A stretch of 64,000 nt of DNA from assembly GCF_032191465.1 (NCBI RefSeq), contig NZ_JAQOUE010000002.1, positions 578,409 through 642,408 on the forward strand, read 5' to 3'. This stretch comes from Candidatus Nitronereus thalassa (GTDB lineage Bacteria > Nitrospirota > Nitrospiria > Nitrospirales > UBA8639). Both the position numbers and the translations under genes were made by a program. The notes beneath the pieces are model-generated. The model did not search any database, was not told the DNA's origin, and saw only the letters and a program-made list of their open reading frames with translations. Shown here in pieces: positions 19,515 to 27,614 of this stretch (position 1 is the stretch's first letter; each line of letters begins with the position of its first letter).

Positions 19515-20075
19515 ATGAATACGCCACTTGGAAAAGGCATTTTTTTGGTCGCCACCCCAAGCCTCCGGGATCCCAATTTTCGACAGACGGTCGTGTTACT
19601 TTGTGAATATGGAACCGAAGGCGCATTGGGGGTGGTGGTCAACCGTCCAACGGAAATGAACATCACAGAAGTCTTGCCTCAGGTCCCGATTTTAGAAGGC
19701 CAGAGCCACATGGTGTTTTCAGGCGGCCCCGTTCAGCAAAATCATCTTTTGGTGTTGTACAAAACCCCCGAAGGACCTGAAAATACACATCACGTGTTTG
19801 ATGGTGTGTATCTTGGGGGCAACATGGAAATACTAGAAGAAATTGTGAAAAACCCATTTAGCCCAGATAATTTTCGCGCGTTCATGGGGTACTCCGGATG
19901 GGCACCTGGGCAACTAGAAGCTGAAATGGAAACCGGCTCATGGCTCACCTTGCCGGCTGACTCTTCTTTTATGTTTGACCGAGAACATACCCGGCTTTGG
20001 GGGGATATCCTCCGATCGTTGGGGAACCAATATGAAATGTATGGGGACATGCCTGTCGATCCTAATATGAACTAA
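19515..20075 (+). CDS. YqgE/AlgH family protein
   Basis: A 186-residue member of the conserved YqgE/AlgH (UPF0301) family. Diagnostic pieces are GKGIFLVATPSLRDPNFRQTV near the start, EGALGVVVNRPTE, FSGGPVQQNHLLVLY and FMGYSGWAPGQLEAEM near residue 130. The biochemical role of the family is not settled; in Pseudomonas the homologue affects alginate regulation, which should not be carried over. The gene is convergent with uvrA, 76 bases away, with no clear terminator between. Confidence 0.92.
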   Translation: MNTPLGKGIFLVATPSLRDPNFRQTVVLLCEYGTEGALGVVVNRPTEMNITEVLPQVPILEGQSHMVFSGGPVQQNHLLVLYKTPEGPENTHHVFDGVYLGGNMEILEEIVKNPFSPDNFRAFMGYSGWAPGQLEAEMETGSWLTLPADSSFMFDREHTRLWGDILRSLGNQYEMYGDMPVDPNMN

Positions 20076-20151
20076 AACAGTTCTGGCAAATTGGCCTTTT
20101 CAATGGTTCAATTTAGAAGCCCCCCTCTACCACTACCGAGACAAATTCTTC

Positions 20152-22968
20152 TTAGGCCACAGCCTTCCGTAAAAACTTCCCAGTGAAAGAGAACTCATTT
20201 TCCATCACATCCTCAGGCCGCCCCTCCGCCACAATTCTTCCACCCTGATGGCCACCTCCAGGACCAAGATCAATAACCCAGTCGGCTGACTTGATAACAT
20301 CGAGCTGGTGTTCGACCACGATCACTGAATTCCCGGCATCGACCAATTTTTCCAACACCTGCAATAAATTTCGCACATCGGCCAGATGAAGCCCAGTGGT
20401 TGGTTCATCCAAAATATACAATACTCCCTTGGCCTGGGAAGAAAAACTCTGCACCTTCCCAGATTTCTTTGTTCCATTCACCGTAGCCAGCTCTGCCGCC
20501 ATTTTGAGCCTCTGCGCTTCACCTCCCGAAAGACTGGGCGCCGATTGACCGAGGCGAAGGTACCCCAAACCCAGGTCAATCAAAAGATCCAACACACGTG
20601 ATAATGCACCAGAGGACCCGCGAAACACCTGTTGAGCTTCTCGAACTGTCAGGTCGAGGATGTCGTGAATGGAATAACCACGCCAGCGAACGTGCAGCAC
20701 GTCGGAATTAAACCGTCGGCCTTCACAGGCCTCACACGTCACATATAAATCTTCAAAAAAATACATTTCGAGTTTTTCCAACCCATTCCCCTGGCACCGT
20801 TGGCACCGACCTAACCCTGAATTAAACGAAAAATGCGATGCCGTTAGCCCACGTTGCTTGGCATCAAACGTCGAGGCAAAGAGTTGCCGAATGTGTTGGA
20901 ACCCTTTCATATAAGTGATGGGATTTGATCTCGGGGTTCGTCCAATGGGGTCTTGATTGATCATCCGAACTGTCGACACCTGACTGAGCCCTTCGATTTT
21001 GTCAAAACGACCCATCGGCAAAAACTCAAGCCCAAACGCCCTCGCCATCGCCCGATATAATGTCTGCGCCACTAACGTGCTTTTTCCAGAACCAGAGACT
21101 CCGGTTACACAGACGAGCATCCCCAATGGAAATCGAACGGTCAGGTGTTGAAGATTATTCTCCTGAGCCCCGTGCAGAATGATAAATTGTCCGCTATCTG
21201 GCCTACGCATCTGCGGAATAAGGATTTGCTCGTCACCTCGAAGAAACCGAGCTGTCAACGCATCAGGATGTCTAAGAAATTCATTGCGAGGGGCTGAGCA
21301 CACGATTGTGCCGCCTTGTTCACCAGCCAATGGGCCAAGCTCTATTACATGATCGGCCTGCTCGATCACCTGACGATCGTGCTCCACGACCACAATAGTA
21401 TTCCCACGGTGCGCCAGTTCTCGCAAAATTGTGGCCAACATGGCCGTATCTCGGGCATGCAGGCCGATTGTTGGCTCATCCAATACGTACAATGAGCCAA
21501 CAAGGTGTGCCCCCAATTGATTCGCCAGAGCAATCCGCTGTGCTTCTCCGCCGGAGAGCGAACGGGTTTCACGCAACAGCGTGAGATACTCCAACCCGAC
21601 CCTCACGAGAAAATCGAACTTAAGTTGCAAGCGGGGAATCAGATCCTTCGTGAGGGAAGACTCGAAGTCCGAGATAGGAAGATCATTCAGCCATTGGCTG
21701 ACTTGCCCGATCGAAAGCTGCGAAACCTCATGAATATTCATGCCATGGATGGTGACATGAAGCGCCTCAGGCTTGAGCCGACTTCCGTGACAAACCAGAC
21801 ATTGCACGGGACTTCGATACCGGCTCAGGAATACCCGCACGTGCATCTTGTATCGTTTCCTCTCCAAGGCTTCGAAAAACTGGTCGACTCCTTTCAGGCC
21901 CTTCGCCCCTTTCCATATCAGCGCCCGATGTTCTTCACTGAGTTTTTGGTATGGCATCGTGATATCGATCCCGTACCTTTTGGCTCCACGAAGCAATTGA
22001 TGTTGCCACAATGCAGCAGATGGCTTGGTCCAGGGCTCGATCGCCCCTGCCATCAATGATCGTGTTTGATCTGGCACGACCAAGGCTTCGTCATACTGCA
22101 GCACATTGCCAAACCCTTTGCATTCCAGACAGGCACCCAAAGGATGATTGTATGAAAACGAAACCGGCCGTGGCGGCACCGCCTTGTATCCACAAGATCG
22201 ACATTGCGCTTCTGCGTTGTATTGAAATGAGCCACCGTCAATTACAGCCACGCGGCATTGGCCGTCGCCTTCTCGATAGGCGGCCTCTACCGCTTCCATC
22301 AATCGAGTGCGATTATCCTGGCGTAACACCAATCGATCCAAGATCACAAAAAATTGTTTTGGCCAACGATGGGGTAGGGAATCCGAGCCATCGAGGGAGA
22401 GCACTTTGTCCTTTACTAGAACACGGACAAATCCCCGTTGAAGTAACACCTCAGCAATTGAAGATTTGGGCAGGGCCTTACATTCTGAAAAAGGAAACAA
22501 CACCATTACCCGGCCCTGCGGATATCGCTCAAGTAACTCATCAACAATGGCATCCGGCAGATCAGCACGAACTTCGACCTGACACTTTGGACAAATGGGA
22601 CGACCGATTTTGGAAAACAAAAGGCGTAGATGATCAGATATTTCAGTGGCGGTCCCGACAGTCGAACGCGCCGTTCGAACCGAATTCTTCTGTTCAATGG
22701 CAATCGCTGGACGAATGTTCTCGATGTGATCAACCTCAGGCCGATCCAGTCGCTCAATAAACATTCGCGTGTAAGTAGAAAGCGATTCGACAAACCGCCA
22801 TTGCCCCTCAGCAAACAACGTATCAAACGCTAGCGACGACTTTCCGGATCCCGACACTCCCGTCACCACCGTGACCGCATTGTGAGGGATACTCACGGAT
22901 ACATTGCGAAGATTGTTCTGTCGCGCTCCCTGAATTATGATCGCGTCTTTATCTTGTCCGTTTTTCAT
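20152..22968 (-). CDS. uvrA: Excinuclease ABC subunit A (UvrA), divergent type
   Basis: UvrA scans DNA for bulky lesions and loads UvrB in nucleotide excision repair. Two ABC modules are present: Walker A GVSGSGKSS at about 37-45 with signature LSGGEAQRIALANQL, and GVSGSGKST near residue 640 with LSGGEAQRLKMAAEL. Zinc-finger cysteines are present in CPKC, in CRSCGY..CLECKGFG, and in CQRCQGNG..CEACEGRR. The segment IRPAIAIEQKNSVRTARSTVGTATE differs from the canonical SPAISIEQKTTSHNPRSTVGT. That is the pattern seen in UvrA-like paralogues, so a second, canonical UvrA may exist elsewhere. Length 938 is normal. Confidence 0.9.
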   Translation of the reverse strand: MKNGQDKDAIIIQGARQNNLRNVSVSIPHNAVTVVTGVSGSGKSSLAFDTLFAEGQWRFVESLSTYTRMFIERLDRPEVDHIENIRPAIAIEQKNSVRTARSTVGTATEISDHLRLLFSKIGRPICPKCQVEVRADLPDAIVDELLERYPQGRVMVLFPFSECKALPKSSIAEVLLQRGFVRVLVKDKVLSLDGSDSLPHRWPKQFFVILDRLVLRQDNRTRLMEAVEAAYREGDGQCRVAVIDGGSFQYNAEAQCRSCGYKAVPPRPVSFSYNHPLGACLECKGFGNVLQYDEALVVPDQTRSLMAGAIEPWTKPSAALWQHQLLRGAKRYGIDITMPYQKLSEEHRALIWKGAKGLKGVDQFFEALERKRYKMHVRVFLSRYRSPVQCLVCHGSRLKPEALHVTIHGMNIHEVSQLSIGQVSQWLNDLPISDFESSLTKDLIPRLQLKFDFLVRVGLEYLTLLRETRSLSGGEAQRIALANQLGAHLVGSLYVLDEPTIGLHARDTAMLATILRELAHRGNTIVVVEHDRQVIEQADHVIELGPLAGEQGGTIVCSAPRNEFLRHPDALTARFLRGDEQILIPQMRRPDSGQFIILHGAQENNLQHLTVRFPLGMLVCVTGVSGSGKSTLVAQTLYRAMARAFGLEFLPMGRFDKIEGLSQVSTVRMINQDPIGRTPRSNPITYMKGFQHIRQLFASTFDAKQRGLTASHFSFNSGLGRCQRCQGNGLEKLEMYFFEDLYVTCEACEGRRFNSDVLHVRWRGYSIHDILDLTVREAQQVFRGSSGALSRVLDLLIDLGLGYLRLGQSAPSLSGGEAQRLKMAAELATVNGTKKSGKVQSFSSQAKGVLYILDEPTTGLHLADVRNLLQVLEKLVDAGNSVIVVEHQLDVIKSADWVIDLGPGGGHQGGRIVAEGRPEDVMENEFSFTGKFLRKAVA

Positions 22969-23125
22969 AAGTCCTAGTTTCTCAAATCAAATTGGCAGAC
23001 GTTTCCTACACCCCTCTTTCGAGAGAATCATAATTTTCTTACCGGTTCAGAGTTAAGAATAGCAAAGGGGAGAAAAATAAGAGAAAGGGATGGGGATTAG
23101 AACAGCGTTGGTCAATGAGAAATCA

Positions 23126-23506
23126 TCAAACTACCCGACCCAGCATATCCCCGAGCCATACTGCGATGAGGCCAAAGAAGACTTGTACTGTCACATTGGC
23201 CATGGCTTGCACAAGGGCTGCATCTCGAATCAGTGCAAGGGTCTCAGAGCCAAAGGTCGAGAAAGTCGTAAACCCGCCAAGCATACCGATCATTAAAAAA
23301 ATTCGAAGATCCGGTCCAATTATCTGTCTAGTCTCAGATAGGCCGTTTAATACGCCAATGAGCAAGCATCCCAGAACATTAACCGCCAAGGTTCCCAAAG
23401 GGAACTCTGCGAGCGGTACCATCCGGTGAACGAATCCTGACAAGAGGAATCGGAACACCGACCCCATGAATCCGCCAATGCCCACTAAAAATATTTGAAA
23501 TGCCAT
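23126..23506 (-). CDS. crcB: Fluoride channel / exporter CrcB (Fluc)
   Basis: A 126-residue four-helix membrane protein that exports fluoride as an antiparallel dimer. Conserved parts are GGFMGSVFRFLLSG, NVLGCLLIGVL with the channel Asn, and GMLGGFTTFSTFGSET, which contains the Phe-box and the central sodium site. The ATG at 23506 is preferred to a TTG one codon upstream. It is 25 bases downstream of the ROK kinase on the same strand, so it is read from that transcript; there is no room for, and no sign of, a fluoride riboswitch immediately before it. Confidence 0.93.
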   Translation of the reverse strand: MAFQIFLVGIGGFMGSVFRFLLSGFVHRMVPLAEFPLGTLAVNVLGCLLIGVLNGLSETRQIIGPDLRIFLMIGMLGGFTTFSTFGSETLALIRDAALVQAMANVTVQVFFGLIAVWLGDMLGRVV

Positions 23507-23531
23507 CAATCAATTCTGAGACAGAGAATCA

Positions 23532-24311
23532 TCAAGAACGTGCGACCTTCATTTTCACCAAAGGGCTCTCATCCATTTGCCAAAAAGCAATGCCCCCCAA
23601 CAACCCCGCCACATTAGAAATCAGCGTCACATTTTCAGGCAACTCCAAGGTCACCTTTTTGGCATTGCCCCCACCCATATACAACCGGTCATAATTAAAC
23701 AACGCTTCAAGAGACTCGATGGCCAACTTCAAACGATGATTCCATTTCTTTTTGCCTATCTCTTTAAGCACCTTATCTCCCAATTCCTCTTCATAGGTTT
23801 TTTTGCTTCGAAAGGGATGATGAGCAATTTCCAAATTCGGCACGAGCCTTCCATCCACAAATAACGCCGAGCCAAAGCCCGTCCCCAAGGTCACGACTAA
23901 TTCCACTCCTTCGCCCTGAATCGCGCCAAACCCCTGCACGTCAGCATCGTTGGCAGCTCGAACCGGCTTTCCGAGCCATTGCTCAACATGATGAACCAGA
24001 TCAAACCCTTTCCAGGAAGGATCCAGATTCGGCGCTGTGATAGTCACACCCTTGCGAACGACACCAGGGAATCCGATCGACACACGATCAAACACGCCTT
24101 GGCCTTTGGCTAATTCCGCAATGGTATCCAAAATGGCCTGAGGCGTCGCAGGCCGAGGCGTAACAATACGCCCACGCTCCGTCACAGGGTGGCCTTTATC
24201 ATCCAACACGATGGCCTTCACTCCGGTCCCCCCAATATCAATGGCCAAGGTCCGCACGGACTTTTTGGGGTTGGGGTTTCGGTGTTTGCTTGCCTTGGTT
24301 TTTTTCTTCAT
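23532..24311 (-). CDS. ROK-family sugar kinase, probably polyphosphate glucokinase
   Basis: A 259-residue protein with the ASKHA phosphate loop TLAIDIGGTGVKAIVLD, the sugar-binding and catalytic region RAANDADVQGFGA (catalytic Asp), and VVTLGTGFGSALFVDG as the second phosphate loop. The order FPGVVRKG..APNLDPSWKGFDL is like the PpgK polyphosphate glucokinases, and the N-terminus is Lys-rich. Polyphosphate use is inferred, not shown. I place the start at the ATG at 24311 because AGGAGG lies just before it; an earlier start at 24341 would add ten residues. It stands upstream of crcB and 101 bases after the TSUP gene. Confidence 0.85.
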   Translation of the reverse strand: MKKKTKASKHRNPNPKKSVRTLAIDIGGTGVKAIVLDDKGHPVTERGRIVTPRPATPQAILDTIAELAKGQGVFDRVSIGFPGVVRKGVTITAPNLDPSWKGFDLVHHVEQWLGKPVRAANDADVQGFGAIQGEGVELVVTLGTGFGSALFVDGRLVPNLEIAHHPFRSKKTYEEELGDKVLKEIGKKKWNHRLKLAIESLEALFNYDRLYMGGGNAKKVTLELPENVTLISNVAGLLGGIAFWQMDESPLVKMKVARS

Positions 24312-24412
24312 GCAACCTCCTGCACGTCGATGGCTTCTCAATGTGTTTTCAAGCGAATTGGAATTTTAGTCTTAAGAGAACTTCAAAATATTCCTAATGT
24401 TCGATCGGCGAA

Positions 24413-25210
24413 TTACGCCGTAAACCAAAGTCTAAGAGCAAACACTATTACCATAACGGTCACAACATGACGTACCCACTCATGCCCTTTGAGAATCGTC
24501 AATCTCACTCCAATCAACCCACCCAATACCGTGCCTCCCGCCAAAGCCAGCCCCAACGGCCAATGCACCTTTCCCTGCCACACAAACAACAGGAGAGACA
24601 GACTTGTAAACCCCAGTACCGTTAAAACCTTCACCCCATTGCCCTGGACCAGATTCAAACCCAACACCGATGTCATCGCCAAAATTAAAAACCCCACTCC
24701 TGCCTGGACAAAACCGCCATACACTCCAATCAAAAAAAACCCGGATGCCGTGATAACTCCTCGCACCGGAGAAGAATGAGTCCCAGCCATAGGCCTGCCT
24801 CCTTGGGGACCCCACAAAGTCCACAGCGTAATCCCAACCATAAAAAAAGCCAACAACTTTTGGAAAGTCGCTTCTTGAAGGGAAAGAGCAAGCCACGTTC
24901 CTAATGGGGCACCGGCCACCGCCGGCATCACGGCCCATCGTAAGGCTTGCCAATCAAGCACCTTATGCCGGTGAAAGCTCCACACTGCAACTAGGTTCTG
25001 AAAAAAAATTCCAACACGATTGGTGCCATTGGCCACAGAGGGCGGCAGACCAAGAAAAATCAACAATGGCAAGGTGAGAAAAGAACCACCACCCGCGACC
25101 ACATTTAATATTCCCACAAATACTCCCAACAAAAATAAGAGGCTATTGGCAATTAGTGATGAAGCTGGGTCGCCGGCCAAGAACCAGTCAGCTGATAGGG
25201 CAAGTTCCAT
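24413..25210 (-). CDS. TSUP-family membrane transporter (TauE/SafE, former DUF81)
   Basis: A 265-residue integral membrane protein with about eight helices in two repeats. The first repeat shows FVGILNVVAGGGSFLTLPLLI followed by LPPSVANGTNRVGIFFQNL, and the second shows GVYGGFVQAGVGFLILAMT and VLGLNLVQGNGVKVL, the inverted repeats of the family. Members export sulfite, sulfoacetate or other small organosulfur anions; the substrate here cannot be given. It is first in a minus-strand run with the ROK kinase and crcB. Confidence 0.92.
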   Translation of the reverse strand: MELALSADWFLAGDPASSLIANSLLFLLGVFVGILNVVAGGGSFLTLPLLIFLGLPPSVANGTNRVGIFFQNLVAVWSFHRHKVLDWQALRWAVMPAVAGAPLGTWLALSLQEATFQKLLAFFMVGITLWTLWGPQGGRPMAGTHSSPVRGVITASGFFLIGVYGGFVQAGVGFLILAMTSVLGLNLVQGNGVKVLTVLGFTSLSLLLFVWQGKVHWPLGLALAGGTVLGGLIGVRLTILKGHEWVRHVVTVMVIVFALRLWFTA

Positions 25211-25285
25211 GAGTTCTTATTCTTTCAAATTAAACGCAAAAGCGTTCATTGAGATTCATTCAGCAACCGCAACAACACGGAACAT

Positions 25286-25320
25286 AAAAAGAGCCGCCTT
25301 CCCAAATGGAAAGGCGGCTC
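25286..25320 (-). terminator. Intrinsic terminator
   Basis: A 10-bp stem (GAGCCGCCTT at 25291-25300 with its complement at 25311-25320) has a 10-base loop, partly pairable. On the minus strand it is followed by five Ts (plus-strand As 25286-25290). It would end transcripts coming leftward from the small genes at 25482-26057 before the TSUP gene. Confidence 0.85.
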
Positions 25321-25481
25321 TTCGTCGGCGCATACACGCCACAAACAGACTTGCCTTCGCTTACCTCGACCCGCCTATCATGGACAGTCGAGCCTTTTTG
25401 CCGAAAGTTGCCCTGGGGTTTGCTTCCCGCCACCGAGGAAATATCATTTATTCTTAGTGGAGTCGTCTGTATTTTTTCTGC

Positions 25482-25621
25482 TCATCTTAAGCACATGCCA
25501 ACGGGCATGACCACCAAACAGACAGCACGAACGCCAGCTAAAAGCAAAAAACCCGCTGTGAGAGGAAGGCACTCTTCATCATAGGCGGGACCAACTGGTC
25601 AGGTGGAGTATCGTCTTGCAT
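25482..25621 (-). pseudogene. Possible frameshifted small membrane protein gene
   Basis: An ATG at 25621 lies seven bases after AAGGAGGG, a strong ribosome site. It opens a 27-codon frame that starts MQDDTPPDQLVPP and stops at 25538. A second frame, read as if two bases were skipped or one reused near 25580, continues with DEECLPLTAGFLLLAGVRAV and reaches a stop at 25482. Together the two would make a peptide of about 45 residues with an acidic N-terminus and one hydrophobic helix. The combination of a strong ribosome site and a hydrophobic continuation in the wrong frame suggests a decayed gene or a sequencing slip. I know no family for it. Confidence 0.3.
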
Positions 25622-25724
25622 TGCCAGACCCTCCTTTGTGTGTCGAATCGAGGAGTGAGATTTCCCCTCGGGAAATACCTCCAATATGAGGCAAGAAAAA
25701 GGCTACGCCGAATCAAGAATGATG

Positions 25725-26057
25725 TCAATGACTTTGACCAAACAAATCAAGCCTGGGTCGCGGGGAACTGCACTGCTTTCGACGATGTTGCCTCCGTCGC
25801 CGAAGGGTTTCAATCGTAGAGAGTGAGGAAAAAGAAGGCTGAGATTGACGAGTCCCTATGATACCCACCCATGCACAAGTAAATCCTAATAAGACCAGGC
25901 ATGCCGCCGCAAAAGCATCAAAAGACAACAACGGCAACACGATCACTTTTTCAGATAACCGTGAACCAAACAATTCACCACGGCTCAAGATAATTGGGGT
26001 CGAGAGAAAGAACCCAATCAGGAGTCCACCAACAAACCGCTTAAGTGGGCTAATCAT
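25725..26057 (-). CDS. Small membrane protein of unknown function
   Basis: I do not recognise a family. The 110-residue product has two hydrophobic helices (about residues 8-25 and 42-67, with the second reading FDAFAAACLVLLGFTCAWVGI) and a basic, Arg-rich tail (ETLRRRRQHRRKQ). The ATG at 26057 has AAGGAAACGAG about 8-17 bases upstream, an acceptable but loose ribosome site. The tail may be true coding or may reflect a shifted frame. It lies between the YtxH-like gene and the gene-poor interval on the same strand. Confidence 0.5.
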   Translation of the reverse strand: MISPLKRFVGGLLIGFFLSTPIILSRGELFGSRLSEKVIVLPLLSFDAFAAACLVLLGFTCAWVGIIGTRQSQPSFSSLSTIETLRRRRQHRRKQCSSPRPRLDLFGQSH

Positions 26058-26149
26058 ACTTTAACTCGTTTCCTTATCGCTCATCTTTCATCCATTCACG
26101 GAAACCTTTTGAATCCAGCATGAGATCTTTAGGTGTTCAATCCGTGAAG

Positions 26150-26389
26150 CTAATAGGCGTGAGTATTGGTCAGGACTTGCTTTCCCTTCTCAAGTACGGA
26201 ATCCACATGTTGCATGACTTGACCACCCATGTGGGTCATTTCGTCTTGAGCTTTGTTGAGTTGCACCCGAATCTGCCCACGCGTCACACGGCCAGAATGA
26301 GGCGCAAATAACATTCCCAAGCCAGCTCCTACGGCCATGCCACCGGCAACCATTCCTGTCCTTATCAACACTTGTCGAAGCATAGACAT
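26150..26389 (-). CDS. YtxH-domain small protein
   Basis: A 79-residue protein with an N-terminal hydrophobic stretch that contains GMVAGGMAVGAGLGMLFAP, the glycine-rich helix and following Pro characteristic of YtxH proteins, then a basic motif HSGRVTRGQIR and an amphipathic helix rich in Gln and Lys. Family members are linked with general stress in Firmicutes, but function is unknown. I start at the ATG at 26389 because AAGGAGG lies six bases upstream; the frame is open further up to 26428 but without a ribosome site. Confidence 0.8.
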   Translation of the reverse strand: MSMLRQVLIRTGMVAGGMAVGAGLGMLFAPHSGRVTRGQIRVQLNKAQDEMTHMGGQVMQHVDSVLEKGKQVLTNTHAY

Positions 26390-26634
26390 CCAACACCTCC
26401 TTGCTAGAAATAGAGTAGGGTTTCCCACCGCTCGTAATCCGAGGGGAGAGAGTTTCTCTAAGCAAGTGTGCCCCCCTCCAGGAATTCGGTAAATACGCGG
26501 TTTGAAGTAGAAATTGGTGAAGACCTACCAATCTCAAACTAGGGGAAAAGCAAAATTCTACCTAGGAAAGCACCTGCCTAGACCGAAGCCTTCCCACATT
26601 GGAGTTTTTGTGCCCCCCTACCGATAAGTGGGGC

Positions 26635-26880
26635 ATGAGCGTGTCGATGTTTACGGTTAAACCTGATTTTACCCCCCATGACCAGCTTCGCCTGTTAGAG
26701 GCCTGGGATGCCTGGGGCATTTCACGTGACCAACAACGAAGTTGGCAAATTCAACTTTTTGGCCCTGGATTCCACTCCCACCTCTCAGACTATTGTAGTT
26801 ACCAAACCATTCACGCCAAAGACGACCAACTCGAACTTCCTTTTGACATTGAAGTGTCCGATTCTCCGATTTCTGAATAA
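26635..26880 (+). CDS. Hypothetical protein
   Basis: An 81-residue protein that I cannot place in a family. It starts at the ATG at 26635 (MSVSMFTVKPDF); GTGGGG directly before it may serve as a ribosome site. It has many aromatic residues, a segment RLLEAWDAWGISRDQQ that could be helical, and an acidic C-terminus (QLELPFDIEVSDSP). There is no signal peptide or membrane helix. It is divergent from the YtxH-like gene. Composition is like that of neighbouring genes, so it is probably real, but this rests only on length and start context. Confidence 0.5.
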   Translation: MSVSMFTVKPDFTPHDQLRLLEAWDAWGISRDQQRSWQIQLFGPGFHSHLSDYCSYQTIHAKDDQLELPFDIEVSDSPISE

Positions 26881-27081
26881 ATAATTTGGAAATTCACATC
26901 AGATCAGCGGTGTATATCTCCCCCTTTTCAAACCCAGCCAGTAGTACTTTCCTCTCACGTAAGAAATTTTGTGCAGAGCTCAATACAGAAACATAAGAGA
27001 AAAAATAGGAAAGTCACTTTATCTGCGCACATCACCCAGGAAAGATTTGACTAAACTCCATCGAAGAAGAAATAGACGCGG

Positions 27082-27108
27082 TTAAGTTTCACCAACAAAG
27101 GCCGAAGT
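27082..27108 (+). promoter_or_regulatory. Sigma-28 (FliA)-like promoter
   Basis: TTAAGTTT at 27082-27089 and GCCGAAGT at 27101-27108 are separated by 11 bases. The flagellar sigma-28 consensus is TAAAGTTT, 11 bases, GCCGATAA, so the spacing is exact and 12 to 13 of 16 positions agree. A start site about seven bases downstream would give a leader of roughly 40 bases before the ATG at 27154. Confidence 0.55.
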
Positions 27109-27153
27109 CACTGAAATAACCATTATTTACCCATCCATAAAAGGAGGCATTTC

Positions 27154-27321
27154 ATGGATGTTTCAGCTGTAAGTGCAGCGAGCGCCGGGCACGAGGTTCA
27201 TACCAAAGCCTCTGCCTCAGAAAAACAATCCCCACCACCGCCACCTCCTGCTCAAGGTGATTCAGTGGAAATTTCCGATGATGCCAAAACCTTGGCGTCT
27301 AAATCCGTGTTAGACGAATAA
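27154..27321 (+). CDS. 55-residue protein, possibly of the flagellar regulon
   Basis: This small gene has a strong ribosome site (AAAAGGAGG, spacing seven), an ATG at 27154 and a TAA at 27319-27321, followed by a hairpin. The product begins MDVSAVSAASAGHEVH, has a run of six prolines near residue 32 and ends with DSVEISDDAKTLASKSVLDE. The N-terminus resembles small putative motility proteins (YjfB-like, MD-[IV]-S/A start), and the SVEISDDAK piece resembles a motif found in FlgM and other flagellar proteins. These are resemblances by eye. The sigma-28-like promoter upstream supports a motility link. It is not followed closely by another gene. Confidence 0.7.
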   Translation: MDVSAVSAASAGHEVHTKASASEKQSPPPPPPAQGDSVEISDDAKTLASKSVLDE

Positions 27322-27338
27322 CACGTCTCCCTAGAAGT

Positions 27339-27362
27339 GGTACGTCAAGGGAGGGACGTACC
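27339..27362 (+). terminator. Hairpin terminator after the 55-residue gene
   Basis: An 8-bp stem (GGTACGTC at 27339-27346, GACGTACC at 27355-27362) with loop AAGGGAGG. The following sequence has a T-rich stretch (TTTTTTGGTTTT) only about 16 bases later, so it may be a weak or factor-assisted terminator. Between it and 27615 I see no gene. Confidence 0.55.
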
Positions 27363-27614
27363 TCTTACCCATCACAGTTTTTTGGTTTTCTCCTGCATTT
27401 GCCTAAGCGAATGGCAACCCATTCTGGATTCTACTATTTCCCGACACCCTCCAAGACAAACCCTGTCACCAGAAAAAACCAAAGGGTTTTAATCCATAGA
27501 TTCCTGACAACAGATAGATTAATATTTCGGAATTGACACCTAGACATCCGGACGGACATCCTATAGAAAGTCTATATCTTCTGAAGTAGACCCAACAGGG
27601 CACATGAGATATCA

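Larger units (their letters stand above)
25211..25724. other. Gene-poor interval with one terminator and one broken small gene
   Basis: These 514 bases hold the terminator at 25286-25320 and the small minus-strand frame at 25482-25621, both listed separately. I found no intact gene with a convincing start. A plus-strand frame at 25306-25584 reads through the terminator stem and lacks a ribosome site, and I consider it a shadow. Confidence 0.6.

Noticed and set aside
23060-23531. A fluoride riboswitch before crcB
   Set aside because: Only 25 bases separate crcB from the upstream ROK kinase stop, too little for the riboswitch, and the characteristic stem-loops are not seen.
25306-25584. Plus-strand gene of 92 codons
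   Set aside because: It crosses the stem of a clear terminator, has no ribosome site, and its composition looks like the complement of a hydrophobic frame.
27543-27561. Direct repeat of GACATCC before aepX as an operator
   Set aside because: Two short copies 11 bases apart are not enough evidence, and no regulator is linked.
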